NCBI GenBank assembly: GCA_965250195.1
Contig: OZ252295.1
Coordinates: 806,001 to 870,000 of the forward strand
Reading direction: 5' to 3'
Length of the DNA: 64,000 nucleotides
Origin: CAUZIR01 sp965250195
Lineage (GTDB): Bacteria > Chloroflexota > Dehalococcoidia > Lucifugimonadales > UBA2962
Positions 19,101-23,334 of this stretch are shown in pieces. Every line of letters starts with the position of its first letter. Position 1 is the stretch's first letter. The notes beneath the pieces were generated by a model that saw only the letters and a program-made list of their open reading frames with translations, was not told the DNA's origin and did not search any database. Made by a program: the position numbers and the translations under genes.

Positions 19101-20446
19101 TCGGGGCCCGCAAGAATGACGCAGCTTACGCATTCATTCAGGACTCCGGCGTATGGGGCCAGGCGGCCAAGTTCACCGCCTCTGACAGCGATGGATATGA
19201 AGAATTCGGATCCTCCGTTGCGGTGCGGGGTGGCACCATCGTGGTCGGGGCATACTACGCCAACGTCGACGAATGCGATCCCGACGAATCCTACGACGTC
19301 GACGGCTGCGACGAAGACCCTCGTTCCGGCGCGGCTTACGTATTCACCAAGCCTGCCAAGGGTGTCTGGGCCACCAGCGCCGAGGCGGCCAAGCTCATCT
19401 TACCCGCCGGCGGAGAGGAAGAAGAGGACGACCAGTTCGGGAACTCCGTCGCCCTGGACGGCGACAGCATAGTGGTCGGGGCGCCCCAGGGCGACGTGGA
19501 CCCCGATGGCGATGGCTTCGGTACGGCCTACGTGTCGGACATCCCGGTATGGAGGACCGATATAGAAGACAGCGGGCCCGGCGAAGCCAACGCGGCCTCC
19601 TACACGGTAGTTGGCCTGATTAACGGCGTCGAGTACACCTTCCAGGTCCGCGCCGTGGACAACGTCGGCGAAAGCCCGCCCTCGAACATCGCCCAGGCCA
19701 CGCCTCTGGTGCGCAACCACGCTCCTGAATTCGATCTCGGCGAGAGCGCAACCCTCGCCGTCGATGAAGAAGAGCCCCCGGACAACCACGTGGGCAGCGC
19801 CGTCACCGCCACAGATCCCGAAGGCAATACCCTCGCCTACTCCCTCTCAGGAACCCACGCGTCTTCCTTCGACATCGACGCCTCCAACGGTCAGATCGCC
19901 GTGGGCTCCGGGACCACGCTCGACTACGAGTCCGGCCTCAGGGAGTACAGCGTCATCGTCTCGGTCCACGATCGTCTTGACACAGACGGCGACCAAGACA
20001 CCACGAACGATGACTCCATCAACGTCACCATCAATGTCAACAACGTCGACGAGGCCGGAACCGTCTCCATGTCTACCACCTGGCCGCGGGAGGGGACTAC
20101 ACTGTCCGCCTCCCTGACCGATCCGGACGGCTCGGTGTCCGACACCTCCTGGCAATGGGCCAGGTCTGCCAACGGCTCGACCGGGTGGCGCGACATCGTC
20201 AGAGCCAACTCCTACAGGTACAGGCCGGTCGCAAACGACGGGGGCAACTACCTCCGCGCCACCGCCTCCTATACGGACGGCCACGGCTCGGGCAAGGAGG
20301 CCGCGGTAGTTTCCACCAATAGGGTTCGTAGCCTCGACAGGTCTGAAACCAGTCCCCCTCCTACGCCGACTCCGGTGCCCATCACTGTGGTCCCCCCAGG
20401 TGTCGGAGATGCGACAGTCCCTCCAGGTCGGAGATGCTGTTGGTGA
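7199..20446 (+). CDS. Giant secreted protein: seven FG-GAP propellers nested in Fn3 domains
   Basis: A 4415-residue predicted exported protein. Residues 1-33 form a signal peptide (basic MRSSSRLLR, then a hydrophobic core, then TTSAQS). I count 14 fibronectin type III domains. Seven are uninterrupted. Seven carry an inserted array of FG-GAP blades (consensus DEFGxSVAVDGDTxVVGA ... GSAYVFTK), always after the strand ending in YQLLQ and before WTDIPGS. Every array has exactly seven blades. Near residues 4170-4285 follows a cadherin-like domain (HAPEF, then DYES), then an Ig-like domain and a short proline-rich tail. FG-GAP propellers are known from integrins and bind calcium through acidic loops; the loops here are rich in Asp. 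The predicted role is adhesion or ligand binding at the cell surface, which is inference. The encoded protein ends without a membrane anchor, but one is encoded directly downstream in another frame. Confidence 0.9.
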   Translation: MRSSSRLLRLSLAAAITLLIMVSWFIGRSTTSAQSDTAPEQPSGLSTEAGDTQVRLSWEDSDDSTIDKYELWQIAESATLTAANNEFGYSVAVAGDIAVIGMPDDDESGPDSGAALVFSRVDGVWTQKYQLRTGDDASVVKDDGFGSSIAFDGETIVVGAPFDDSKKGAAYLFVKPDDGWDNPNGTDPVDLTDPAKLTAPNAAVEDEFGYSVAMDGNTVVVGAYSDDSTDTDGNPVANSGSAYVFTKPGNAWVSTSTAATLTASDAAAGDEFGNSVAVDGNTIVVGASGDDGDALEFTGSAFVFVKPNGGWVSTSTAAKLIAYTRGNQDYFGRSVAIDGDTIVVGADGQESNRGSAFVFAEPSGGWVNNTETAKITASVRSGGHRFGFSVALDGDTVVVGAYGEASSRGSAYAFTMPGTGWATGTETAQLTASDAADNDRFGSSVAIDGDTVVVGAQNNDTAYVFDIVDWEDIAGSNAATTSHIMTGLTNDIDHTFRVRAVGDAEASDPSDSVAGTPKAASYAPVKLLSFSAAQTGDGEVEMTWDAHRYPLTVSGYEYNQDGGDWDAITGSDSSTHSHTVTGLTKGTTYTFAVRAVNGAGSTKSDSRSVTIVAKPAAPDSFTAVAGDEQVWFGWRSPANFTISGYEYRQKEGTDDFAVWQKIPGSRSGTAFHIVTGLTNDTSYTFRVRAVNAAGKSDASREQPATPGAASPAPGVPEGFAARQTGVGHVELTWVASSNPLNVNGYEFRQDNGSWTTISGSDSRTVSHSVTGLTQGVTYTFRVRAKNSAGNGASSGAESVIVVAKPAAPTDLIAEAGDTQVGLTWKDPGNASIAKYQIFQFPESIVKLISSDRDDEDELGWSVAVDDDTLVIGALGDDDTIKLSGSAYVFTRVVGGWTQAGKLTASDPKEDAGFGHAVAVHGDTIVVGAYEEDHTDDDDAGAAYVFTRPATGWADMTQTARLTASDAAANDEFGTSVAVHEDTIVVGAPEQGAGARGSAYVFTKPANDWADMTETAALNGQSNGDRFGRSVAVHGDTVVVGAFEQGAGARGSAYVFTKRAATGVWDDWDDTSVSNATPELTASDRASGDRFGRAVAMDGDTIVIGAPYHDYDDPDDNTNDVSNSGAAYVFIRPATGVWATDTETAKLTASERAENDQFGYSVAVDGNTVVVGADQDDSNRGSAYVFTEPQGGWTDTEGTDPLKAYDRSGNDRFGNFVAVDGDTVLVGVVGDDSDKGSAYVFGTGEWADIPGSGAGTISHIARGLRNNVKYTFRVRAVNAVGEGGASEVAATPVAAESGPSRPAGFTATQTGVGQVRLAWTASTEPLTVRRYQYKQNDGSGFGNWIIISGSDSGTASHTVTGLIDGIEYSFTVGAVNGGGQNASEVESVTLEAQAAAPSNLDAGAGDEQVKLSWHDPGDSTIDNYQLLQIDPSKLTAADGLRGDEFGISVAVDGDTAVIGAYQDDDATNGDNSGSAYVFTEVSGVWRQVAKLTADDGAANDEFGYSVDVDGSTIVIGARQDDARNGAAYVFTEPTDGWNGEITETVKLTASDGAADDEFGISVAVDGDTILVGAHQNDADTSNNNEGAAYIFTKFGDVWGNPPALGNHRVETAKLVASDAAADDEFGISVALDGNTAVIGARQDDARNGSAYLFTKVSGVWSQKAKLTASDGAADDEFGISVAVHGDTVVVGARQDDTSDGAAYVFTEVSGVWKHVAKLTADDGVANDEFGISVAVDGDTILVGAYQDDDNGDLSGSAYVFTRDSAGGWRQRDKLTASDGAASDRYGYSVGVSGDTVVVGAYSDDSNEANTGAAYFLRIPGWTDIPDSAATTTSHIVTGLSNYVEHTFQVRGVNAAGGGLASDRAGGTPTFAIPDLSEGLTADAGDAVVDLTWVDPEDSTIEKYQLLQIIQGGKLTTASTDDPVVRGDGFGISVAVDGNTAVVGAYRDDDDGANSGSAHVFARSSPTAPWSWSAKLTASDAAENDEFGISVAVDGDTIVVGAHQNDSNKGAAYVFTWNSSNSKWEQKAKLTASDAAANDEFGISVAVDGDIIVVGAHKVDYIDLNNSSNNLADSGAAYVFTKPESGGWADATETATAKLTASDAEANDEFGIFVAVHGETVVVGAHQNDADDQDTNEGAAYVFTKPGSGGWATATETAKLTASDGAENDAFGISVAVHGDTVVVGAHKYDVDDNGTSIPNAGAAYVFTKPETDANDDDSEDWKGWGSLDDEGKAGLTAKLIASDAARGDEFGISVAVDDDEETIVVGAYLDDDTGDNSGSAYVFTQNANSGKWSHTAKLTGPSRGRDNWVGHSVAVVGNTVIAGADESNISGPDSGAVYLWTVPGWTDIANSDATTTSHTVTGLTNRVEYSLQVRAVDKVEGAGAGPPSDVRATPLKPRPAKPTGLSAAPGDTQVKLSWNDPVEGSPPINNYELWQHAERPMLTADDRAANDEFGYAVAIDGDTAVVGMPGEDNPDNSGAAFVFTRDSSGTWSQVAKLRASDPNAQDRFGLSVAVHEDTSNGDTIVVGAPHGSSSRGAVYVFTEPSDGWASTSTAAKLTASDRTDDDEFGDSVAVDGDTVAVGAHNNNAAYVFTRPATGWVNDTETLKLSGSGSSSFGRSVAIDGDTIVVGAIGQDDDRGSAFVFIKPATGWANSPGTEVANLTAYSRNRDDRFGRSVAIDGDTIVVGAYGNDSNRGSAHVFTKPATGWANSPGTETAKLTASVRNAEDHFGQSVAVDGDTVVIGADGLNNDENPGSAYVFTKPESGGWADSTEAAKLTGSGTANGDRFGLSVAVAGVTVMVGANGQGSNSQGAAYLYDIAVWADIAGSTGETRSHFATGLTNGLEHTFAVRAVNDGGASGRSNQASETPAGAASLPIKPRNFSAVQTGAYEVRLEWERSVQPLAVAGYRFIQDNTSSDDDVPAWTPISDSDSNTSSHTVSGLTEGDTYNFAVRAFNSQGDSDSSNSLSVTIVATPAAPTGFTASAGDSHVELSWGNPGNSSITMYQYQQGANGAWTDIPGSGALTTSHLVSDLTNNQQYAFRVRAVNRAGEGAASPPVTATPAKAGAAPGKPANFSAAQTGVLQVGLTWDKASQPRTVTGYQFTQNGDSSWTNIDRSDSSTASHTVSGLTERDTYTFAVRAINSSGVRTSDFISVTIVKKPNPPTGLSATVGDTQATVDWSQTVKTGAPIDKHQLLQVPLTKLIAEGGADNDEFGYSVAVYRDTAVIGAHQHDVNGNANAGAAYVFTRDPLSREWSQPIKLTASDSEEDDGFGHSVAVVGDTVVVGAYGDDGNRGAAYVFTRPDGGWTSTTTAAKLTASDGKEDDRFGHSVAVVGDTVVVGAYGDDGNRGAAYVFTKTGGAWTTTTTAAKLTASDGEANDEFGVSVAVDEDTVAVGAHLHDLDVDGASMLDAGAVYVFTKPAAGWTSSTESAKLTATDGAAGDEFGISVAIDGDTVVTGAYRDDSMATDSDDGLDSGSVYVFDRDPESGKWSQTAKLTASNGDGGDRFGNSVAVDGDTAVVGAYLDDNPGIILTDSGSVYVFTNQSGVWSEALNLAAPDADADAATDDHFGRSVAVAGGTVLAGAPQDDDTGSAYVMEIAGAGWTDLVAEELTVSEGEYFYRVLGLTNDQEYAFRVRSVNAAGNDPTAETRSATPMLTKPVKPPGLVAEARDRAVELSWDLSDDSTLSRYQVLQHPEQSRLTASDGADGDRFGNAVAVDGGTAVVGAPEHDGTDTGGNAITNSGAAYVFTRDPLSGEWSQPIKLTASDGDTSDEFGYSVAVHGNTIVVGARQLDYQSGGQIVSRPGAAYVFTRPDGGWVATSTAAKLTADDGVNGDLFAYSVAVHENTVVVGAYFHEVGAEDKAGAAYIFTKPDGGDWTSTSTSSKLTDSEGKENDYFGHSVAVHGGTIVIGAYLHKTNDIPTGAAYVFTRPVGGWVATSTAATLTASDGADGDQFGHSVAMDGATVVVGARKNDAAYAFIQDSGVWGQAAKFTASDSDGYEEFGSSVAVRGGTIVVGAYYANVDECDPDESYDVDGCDEDPRSGAAYVFTKPAKGVWATSAEAAKLILPAGGEEEEDDQFGNSVALDGDSIVVGAPQGDVDPDGDGFGTAYVSDIPVWRTDIEDSGPGEANAASYTVVGLINGVEYTFQVRAVDNVGESPPSNIAQATPLVRNHAPEFDLGESATLAVDEEEPPDNHVGSAVTATDPEGNTLAYSLSGTHASSFDIDASNGQIAVGSGTTLDYESGLREYSVIVSVHDRLDTDGDQDTTNDDSINVTINVNNVDEAGTVSMSTTWPREGTTLSASLTDPDGSVSDTSWQWARSANGSTGWRDIVRANSYRYRPVANDGGNYLRATASYTDGHGSGKEAAVVSTNRVRSLDRSETSPPPTPTPVPITVVPPGVGDATVPPGRRCCW
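7430..8605 (+). repeat. FG-GAP propeller 1 (7 blades)
   Basis: Blades begin at NEFGYSVAV, DGFGSSIAF, DEFGYSVAM, DEFGNSVAV, DYFGRSVAI, HRFGFSVAL and DRFGSSVAI. The array opens with the strand SATLTAAN, and the seventh blade stops after TAYVFDI without that strand, as expected for velcro closure. Host Fn3 halves: STIDKYELWQ before, WEDIAGSN after. Boundaries are approximate. Confidence 0.85.
9728..10925 (+). repeat. FG-GAP propeller 2 (7 blades)
   Basis: Blades begin at DELGWSVAV, AGFGHAVAV, DEFGTSVAV, DRFGRSVAV, DRFGRAVAM, DQFGYSVAV and DRFGNFVAV. It is inserted between IAKYQIFQ and WADIPGSG of its Fn3 host. Blades 3 and 4 share the loop PEQGAGARGS/FEQGAGARGS, which suggests a local duplication. 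Confidence 0.85.
11488..12655 (+). repeat. FG-GAP propeller 3 (7 blades)
   Basis: Blades begin DEFGISVAV, DEFGYSVDV, DEFGISVAV, DEFGISVAL, DEFGISVAV, DEFGISVAV and DRYGYSVGV. It opens with SKLTAADG and closes after AAYFLRIPG. It is inserted between IDNYQLLQ and WTDIPDSA of its Fn3 host. Blades are unusually uniform, suggesting recent homogenisation. Confidence 0.85.
12925..14225 (+). repeat. FG-GAP propeller 4 (7 blades)
   Basis: Blades begin DGFGISVAV, DEFGISVAV, DEFGISVAV, DEFGIFVAV, DAFGISVAV, DEFGISVAV and NWVGHSVAV. The fifth blade has a long acidic insertion after its last strand. Host Fn3 halves: IEKYQLLQ before, WTDIANSD after. Confidence 0.85.
14503..15658 (+). repeat. FG-GAP propeller 5 (7 blades)
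   Basis: Blades begin DEFGYAVAI, DRFGLSVAV, DEFGDSVAV, SSFGRSVAI, DRFGRSVAI, DHFGQSVAV and DRFGLSVAV. It opens with PMLTADDR and closes after AAYLYDIAV. Host Fn3 halves: INNYELWQ before, WADIAGST after. Confidence 0.85.
16788..18003 (+). repeat. FG-GAP propeller 6 (7 blades)
   Basis: Blades begin DEFGYSVAV, DGFGHSVAV, DRFGHSVAV, DEFGVSVAV, DEFGISVAI, DRFGNSVAV and DHFGRSVAV. Blades 2 and 3 are almost identical in DNA over about 90 bases (near 17009-17098 and 17177-17266), marking a recent duplication or gene conversion. Host Fn3 halves: IDKHQLLQ before, WTDLVAEE after. Confidence 0.85.
18280..19550 (+). repeat. FG-GAP propeller 7 (7 blades)
   Basis: Blades begin DRFGNAVAV, DEFGYSVAV, DLFAYSVAV, DYFGHSVAV, DQFGHSVAM, EEFGSSVAV and DQFGNSVAL. 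Blade 6 carries an insertion with two cysteines (VDECDP and DGCDED). Host Fn3 halves: LSRYQVLQ before, WRTDIEDS after. Confidence 0.85.
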
Positions 20447-20523
20447 TCGGACTCATGGGCATGCTGCTGGTGATCGCGGGGAGCATAGTGGTCCGCGAGC
20501 GCAGATCGAACAGGCGACTCTGA
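20434..20523 (+). other. Out-of-frame C-terminal membrane anchor of the giant protein
   Basis: In the -1 frame relative to the giant gene, these bases encode MLLVIGLMGMLLVIAGSIV followed by the basic tail VRERRSNRRL and a stop at 20521-20523. A hydrophobic helix plus a positively charged tail is the normal C-terminal end of a surface-anchored protein. The -1 frame is open from the C6 tract (20392-20397) through to this anchor, so a single-base change or slip in that tract would join the two. In the frame as read, the protein instead ends in GRRCCW at 20446. Confidence 0.75.
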
Positions 20524-20770
20524 TTGTCTCTCTGATTCCCAGCATCACGCAGGCCGACTCGAACCCGCCGTTGGCTCGGTCAACATCAGCCCGGCGGAAG
20601 GTCCGCCTATCACCAGCGCGCGTGCGTCCCCAACGCCGCGCCGCTACACGCCTCCCCCGTCATACCTGTATGTGTTAGCTAATTCGTTGACAGATTGGCG
20701 TGAGAAGGTAGGCCGATCTGGAGACGAAGATGACCGTGACCGGCCCCCGATCTTTGTACGACCCGTTATG
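20524..20770. other. Non-coding remnant between giant gene and IS3 fragment
   Basis: No intact gene. One frame reads SVNISPAEGPPITS and then a proline-rich stretch, which may be debris of a former coding region. From about 20685 on, the bases probably form the end of the IS3 element whose OrfB fragment follows on the minus strand. Confidence 0.35.
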
Positions 20771-21105
20771 TTAGTCCTGCAAGGACTGGGACAGGGCAGG
20801 CAGGACGACTTGCGGTGCCGGTGGTGTCTGTAGCGCAGTGAGTTTTGTGGCCTGATGCGGTTGTAGGTCTGTCTGTACTGCTCTGTGAGTCTCTGCACCT
20901 CCTGCAATGTGTAGAAGATGTCCCGGTCTAGCAGTTCATCCCTGAGGTTTCCGTTGGAGCTCTCCACGTATCCGTTCTCCCATGGTCAGCCTGGCTCGAT
21001 GTACAGCGTTTTAGCTCCCACCTTTGTCAGCCACTCCCGAGTAGCCCTGGCCGTAAACTCTGGCCCGTTGTCAGAGCGGATGTGACGGTCTGCTCCTTTC
21101 ATGGG
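20771..21105 (-). pseudogene. IS3-family OrfB (DDE transposase) C-terminal remnant
   Basis: Reading the minus strand from 21105 gives DRHIRSDNGPEFTARATREW, then KTLYIEPG, a stop codon, then PWENGYVESSNGNLRDELLD and YRQTYNRIRPQNSL. This is the integrase core of an IS3-family OrfB with the second Asp (SDNGPEF) and the catalytic Glu (YVES). The stop replaces the serine normally found in PGSPWENGY. Beyond NSLRY the frame shifts by one base before a plausible natural end QVVLPALSQSLQD at 20771. OrfA and the first half of OrfB are missing. Three independent lesions make this a dead fragment. Confidence 0.82.
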
Positions 21106-21187
21106 GTACTTTACCCTCGCTTCAGGAGCTCACACCACTCTCAGACTCTCGGGTTTTCCACCCCTCTCAAGTGTCCCATTTTCGCTG

Positions 21188-21469
21188 ACGGTTTACACCA
21201 GCTATGCAACGAACACCGTGAAAGGAGACCTCTACCTGGGCGGACTGGCGGGGAGGAACACGGGGTCCATCAAAGCCAGCTACGCCGCGGTCGCGGTGAC
21301 CGGCTCCGCCAGCAGTGAGGCATACGAGGAGTTGACAGAGGCGTATCGCAGGGAGCGCGCTGCGCACCGCAGAACCAAACGGATGGCTCGAACCCTGGGC
21401 GTGGTCGCCGTCACGCTGTTCGCGCTGCTGGCCGTTGGCATCCTTGTGACGTGGCGTCTGTTCACGTAG
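21188..21469 (+). pseudogene. 3' fragment of a GLUG-repeat surface protein with membrane anchor
   Basis: The frame reads TVYTSYATNTVKGDLYLGGL, continuing with AGRNTGSIKASYAAVAVTG. This is the pattern of a GLUG motif, found in tandem in large bacterial adhesins. It is followed by a charged stretch (EELTEAYRRERAAHRRTKR) and a hydrophobic helix TLGVVAVTLFALLAVGILV with a short tail WRLFT. This looks like the last repeat plus the membrane anchor of a protein whose 5' part was removed by the adjoining IS3 fragment. The frame remains open upstream to 21101 without recognisable similarity. No start codon or ribosome site supports independent expression. Confidence 0.65.
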
Positions 21470-21483
21470 GAGGGCTTGCCCCG

Positions 21484-21555
21484 ATTGCACAAATGCAATT
21501 CTCAAAGCTGGCGATGTCCTCTTCGACCCTATTTCTCCGATTGCACTTCTGCAAT
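21484..21555. repeat. Twin hairpins ATTGCA-N4-TGCAAT
   Basis: Two copies of a perfect 6-bp hairpin, ATTGCA-CAAA-TGCAAT (21484-21499) and ATTGCA-CTTC-TGCAAT (21540-21555), stand 56 bases apart. Each is followed by a similar string (CTCAAAGCTGGCGATGTCCT and CTCCAAAGCTGCGACTGTCC). They lie directly after the GLUG fragment and before IS110. Confidence 0.7.
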
Positions 21556-21614
21556 CTCCAAAGCTGCGACTGTCCTTGTATGTTGGTTCTGGGTGGTAAT
21601 AATGACTTCACTTA

Positions 21615-21755
21615 GGTGGATCGGGGTGCGGCAGACCGATGTGTCCTTGGTCATCGAAGACCGTCCTACAGCGAGGGTCGCCGCACCCCCAGGGGTTAGA
21701 GCCCGAACAGTTGCCTGGGCCAATCGAGCCCGCATCGTGCAAGGACGGGCCAGAG
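21615..21755 (+). ncRNA. Candidate IS110 bridge RNA
   Basis: Upstream of the transposase, GGGGTGCGGC (21623-21632) pairs perfectly with GCCGCACCCC (21680-21689) around a 47-base loop. Inside the loop, CGATG pairs with CATCG. A second stem follows (GCCCG 21728-21732 with CGGGC 21746-21750, 13-base loop). IS110-family elements are known to express a bridge RNA from this leader, whose two internal loops base-pair with target and donor DNA. I infer the same here from position and two-stem layout. I have not verified loop complementarity with the element ends. Confidence 0.5.
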
Positions 21756-21774
21756 CTTTACACAGGAGGTATAG

Positions 21775-22737
21775 ATGGAACAGGAATCGACATACGTAGG
21801 CATCGATGTGGCAAAGGCCCAGGTGGACGTCGCCGTCCGCCCTACAGGCCAGAGATGGGCTGTCTCCTACGACGAGTCCGGGGTTGGGGAACTGGTCGCC
21901 CAACTGGATGACCTGGATCCTGCCTTGGTGCTGCTGGAGGCGTCGGGCGGCCTGGAATTGCCATTGGTGGCAGCTCTGGCAGCTGCGGCGCTGCCCGTAG
22001 TCGTCGTCAACCCTCGTCAGGTTCGAGACTTCGCCAGGGCCACCAGGACTCTGGCAAAGACCGACGCCTTGGACGCGACCGTCCTGGCCCACTTCGCCGA
22101 CGCCGTTCGTCCCTCTGTGCGTCCTCTACGGGATGCCGAGACCCAGGTACTCAACTCGTTGGCTGCCCGCCGGCACCAGATGATGACCATGCTGGTCTCG
22201 GAGAAGAACCGCCTGGGCACCGCCATCAGCGCCGTCCGGCCCCGCATCGAGGCACACATCGCCTGGTTGGAGCAGGAGTTGGACGACCTTGACGAAGGGC
22301 TGCGCCAGACTCTCCGCAGCAGTCCCGTGTGGCGGGAGAAGGACGACCTCCTGCGCACCGTCCCCGGCGTGGGGGAGCAGCTCTCCCTCACTCTGCTGGC
22401 CTACCTGCCGGAGTTGGGCACGCTGGACCGCAGGCAGGTCGCCGCACTGGTGGGCGTGGCTCCCTTCAACAGGGACAGCGGGACTCTGCGGGGCAAACGC
22501 ACCGTCTGGGGTGGACGGTCCCGCGTGCGGGCCGCCCTCTACATGAGGACGCTGTCCGCGACCCGCTGCAACCCCATCATACGAGACTTCTATCAGAGAC
22601 TGTTGGCCTCTGGTAAGCCGAAGAAGGTGGCCCTCGTCGCGTGCATGCGCAAACTGCTCGTCACCCTCAACTCCATGCTTAAGCATCGCTCCCCCTGGTG
22701 CGGCGTGACTCCGGCAGTCGTTTGTCATTCCGCTTGA
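21775..22737 (+). CDS. IS110-family transposase (RuvC-like DEDD recombinase)
   Basis: 320 residues, full length for the family. The N-terminal RuvC-like domain shows the acidic residues in YVGIDVAKAQVDVAV, LLEASGG and KTDALDATVLAHFA. The C-terminal domain has TVPGVGEQLSLTLLAYLPE and the conserved block ALVGVAPFNRDSGTLRGKR with the nucleophilic serine of the Tnp domain. A strong ribosome site (ACAGGAGG) precedes the ATG. The enzyme is predicted to excise and insert the element through a bridge-RNA-guided synapse. No frameshift or stop is present, so it may be active. Confidence 0.93.
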   Translation: MEQESTYVGIDVAKAQVDVAVRPTGQRWAVSYDESGVGELVAQLDDLDPALVLLEASGGLELPLVAALAAAALPVVVVNPRQVRDFARATRTLAKTDALDATVLAHFADAVRPSVRPLRDAETQVLNSLAARRHQMMTMLVSEKNRLGTAISAVRPRIEAHIAWLEQELDDLDEGLRQTLRSSPVWREKDDLLRTVPGVGEQLSLTLLAYLPELGTLDRRQVAALVGVAPFNRDSGTLRGKRTVWGGRSRVRAALYMRTLSATRCNPIIRDFYQRLLASGKPKKVALVACMRKLLVTLNSMLKHRSPWCGVTPAVVCHSA

Positions 22738-23044
22738 CTTCCAACACAGTTGCTATAGGGGTGGAAGGAGCACCGGAATCGGATTGCTTGCTCCGATGTG
22801 GCAGGCTGGCCCATTCACCCTGATTTCAGCTACGGAATCGCCCAACCTGCAACTTGCTGCCCCACGAGTTTTTCTGTACACGGGTAGTACACCACCAACG
22901 ACCCCGGGAATCTCGTGCCCTGTGAGGGGGGACCTGTGCATGAGCCTGTGTCAGGACCGCTGCCGCCGGAGCATCATGTTGTCCCCAGTAGTCAGCAGTG
23001 TGTACCCCTGACATTATTAACTGTATACGTTAACATCATCAGCA
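22738..23044. other. Spacer between IS110 and higBA
   Basis: About 307 bases. The left part is presumed IS110 right end and flank, with no supported gene; short frames on both strands lack ribosome sites and recognisable sequence. The last 40 bases carry the higBA promoter and operator, listed separately. Confidence 0.5.
23008..23036 (+). promoter_or_regulatory. higBA promoter with palindromic operator
   Basis: A -35-like CTGACA (23008-23013) and a -10 TAACAT (23031-23036) are separated by 17 bases. The spacer contains the near-palindrome TTAACTGTATACGTTAA (23017-23033). It overlaps the -10 box, so binding there would block RNA polymerase. HigA-type antitoxins are known to repress their own operon. 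The predicted transcription start lies at about 23043, next to the GTG start codon. Confidence 0.6.
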
Positions 23045-23323
23045 GTGCACCGATTTAGAGATGACGACGCGCAACGCCTCTTCGCCGGACAAACGGTTCG
23101 GCGATTGCCGCCCGACATCCAGCGCAGGGCGCGTTTGAGGTTACAGCGAGTGGTAGCCGCGGAGGCGCTGACCGATCTTCAGGTGCCGCCATCCCATCGG
23201 CTGGAAGCATTGCGGAGAGACCGGGAGGGCCAGTACAGCATCCGCATCAATGACCAGTGGCGCGTGTGCTTCATCTGGACAGACCAGGGTGCGATGGAAA
23301 TAGAAATCACCGACTACCACTGA
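23045..23323 (+). CDS. higB: HigB-type toxin (RelE-fold mRNA interferase)
   Basis: 92 residues starting with GTG. It matches the short HigB/RelE family: FRDDDAQRLFAGQTVRRLPP at the start, HRLEALRRDREGQYSIRIND in the middle and WRVCFIWTDQGAMEIEITDYH at the end. Such toxins cleave mRNA on the ribosome. The gene order, toxin first and then antitoxin, is typical of higBA. No ribosome-binding site is visible, and the -10 box ends 8 bases before the start, so a leaderless message is likely. Confidence 0.9.
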   Translation: MHRFRDDDAQRLFAGQTVRRLPPDIQRRARLRLQRVVAAEALTDLQVPPSHRLEALRRDREGQYSIRINDQWRVCFIWTDQGAMEIEITDYH

Positions 23324-23334
23324 GGAGGAAACCC

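Larger units (their letters stand above)
21600..22760 (+). mobile_element. IS110-family insertion sequence (intact transposase)
   Basis: The element comprises a roughly 200-base structured leader, a complete transposase gene and a short right end. IS110 elements lack clear inverted repeats and make little or no target duplication, so both boundaries are estimates. It separates the GLUG fragment from the higBA locus, and it is the only element in the island without visible lesions. Confidence 0.6.

Noticed and set aside
7430..19550. The regularly spaced repeats as a CRISPR array.
   Set aside because: Repeats are protein-coding in one continuous frame, 150-200 bases apart and diverged, with no short identical repeats or adjoining cas genes.
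20400..20678. A 92-residue frame overlapping the end of the giant gene.
   Set aside because: It is the third frame, starting at an internal ATG in the duplicated GTCGGAGATGC segment, and reads through the anchor region out of phase. The hydrophobic anchor lies in another frame.
6641..21105. The two IS3 fragments as flanks of a composite transposon carrying the giant gene.
   Set aside because: Both are on the minus strand with their inner ends facing the gene, but the OrfA (NHSAEFKAKVALAAVRGD type) and the OrfB (SDNGPEF ... ENGYVES type) belong to different IS3 subgroups, and their ends do not look alike.
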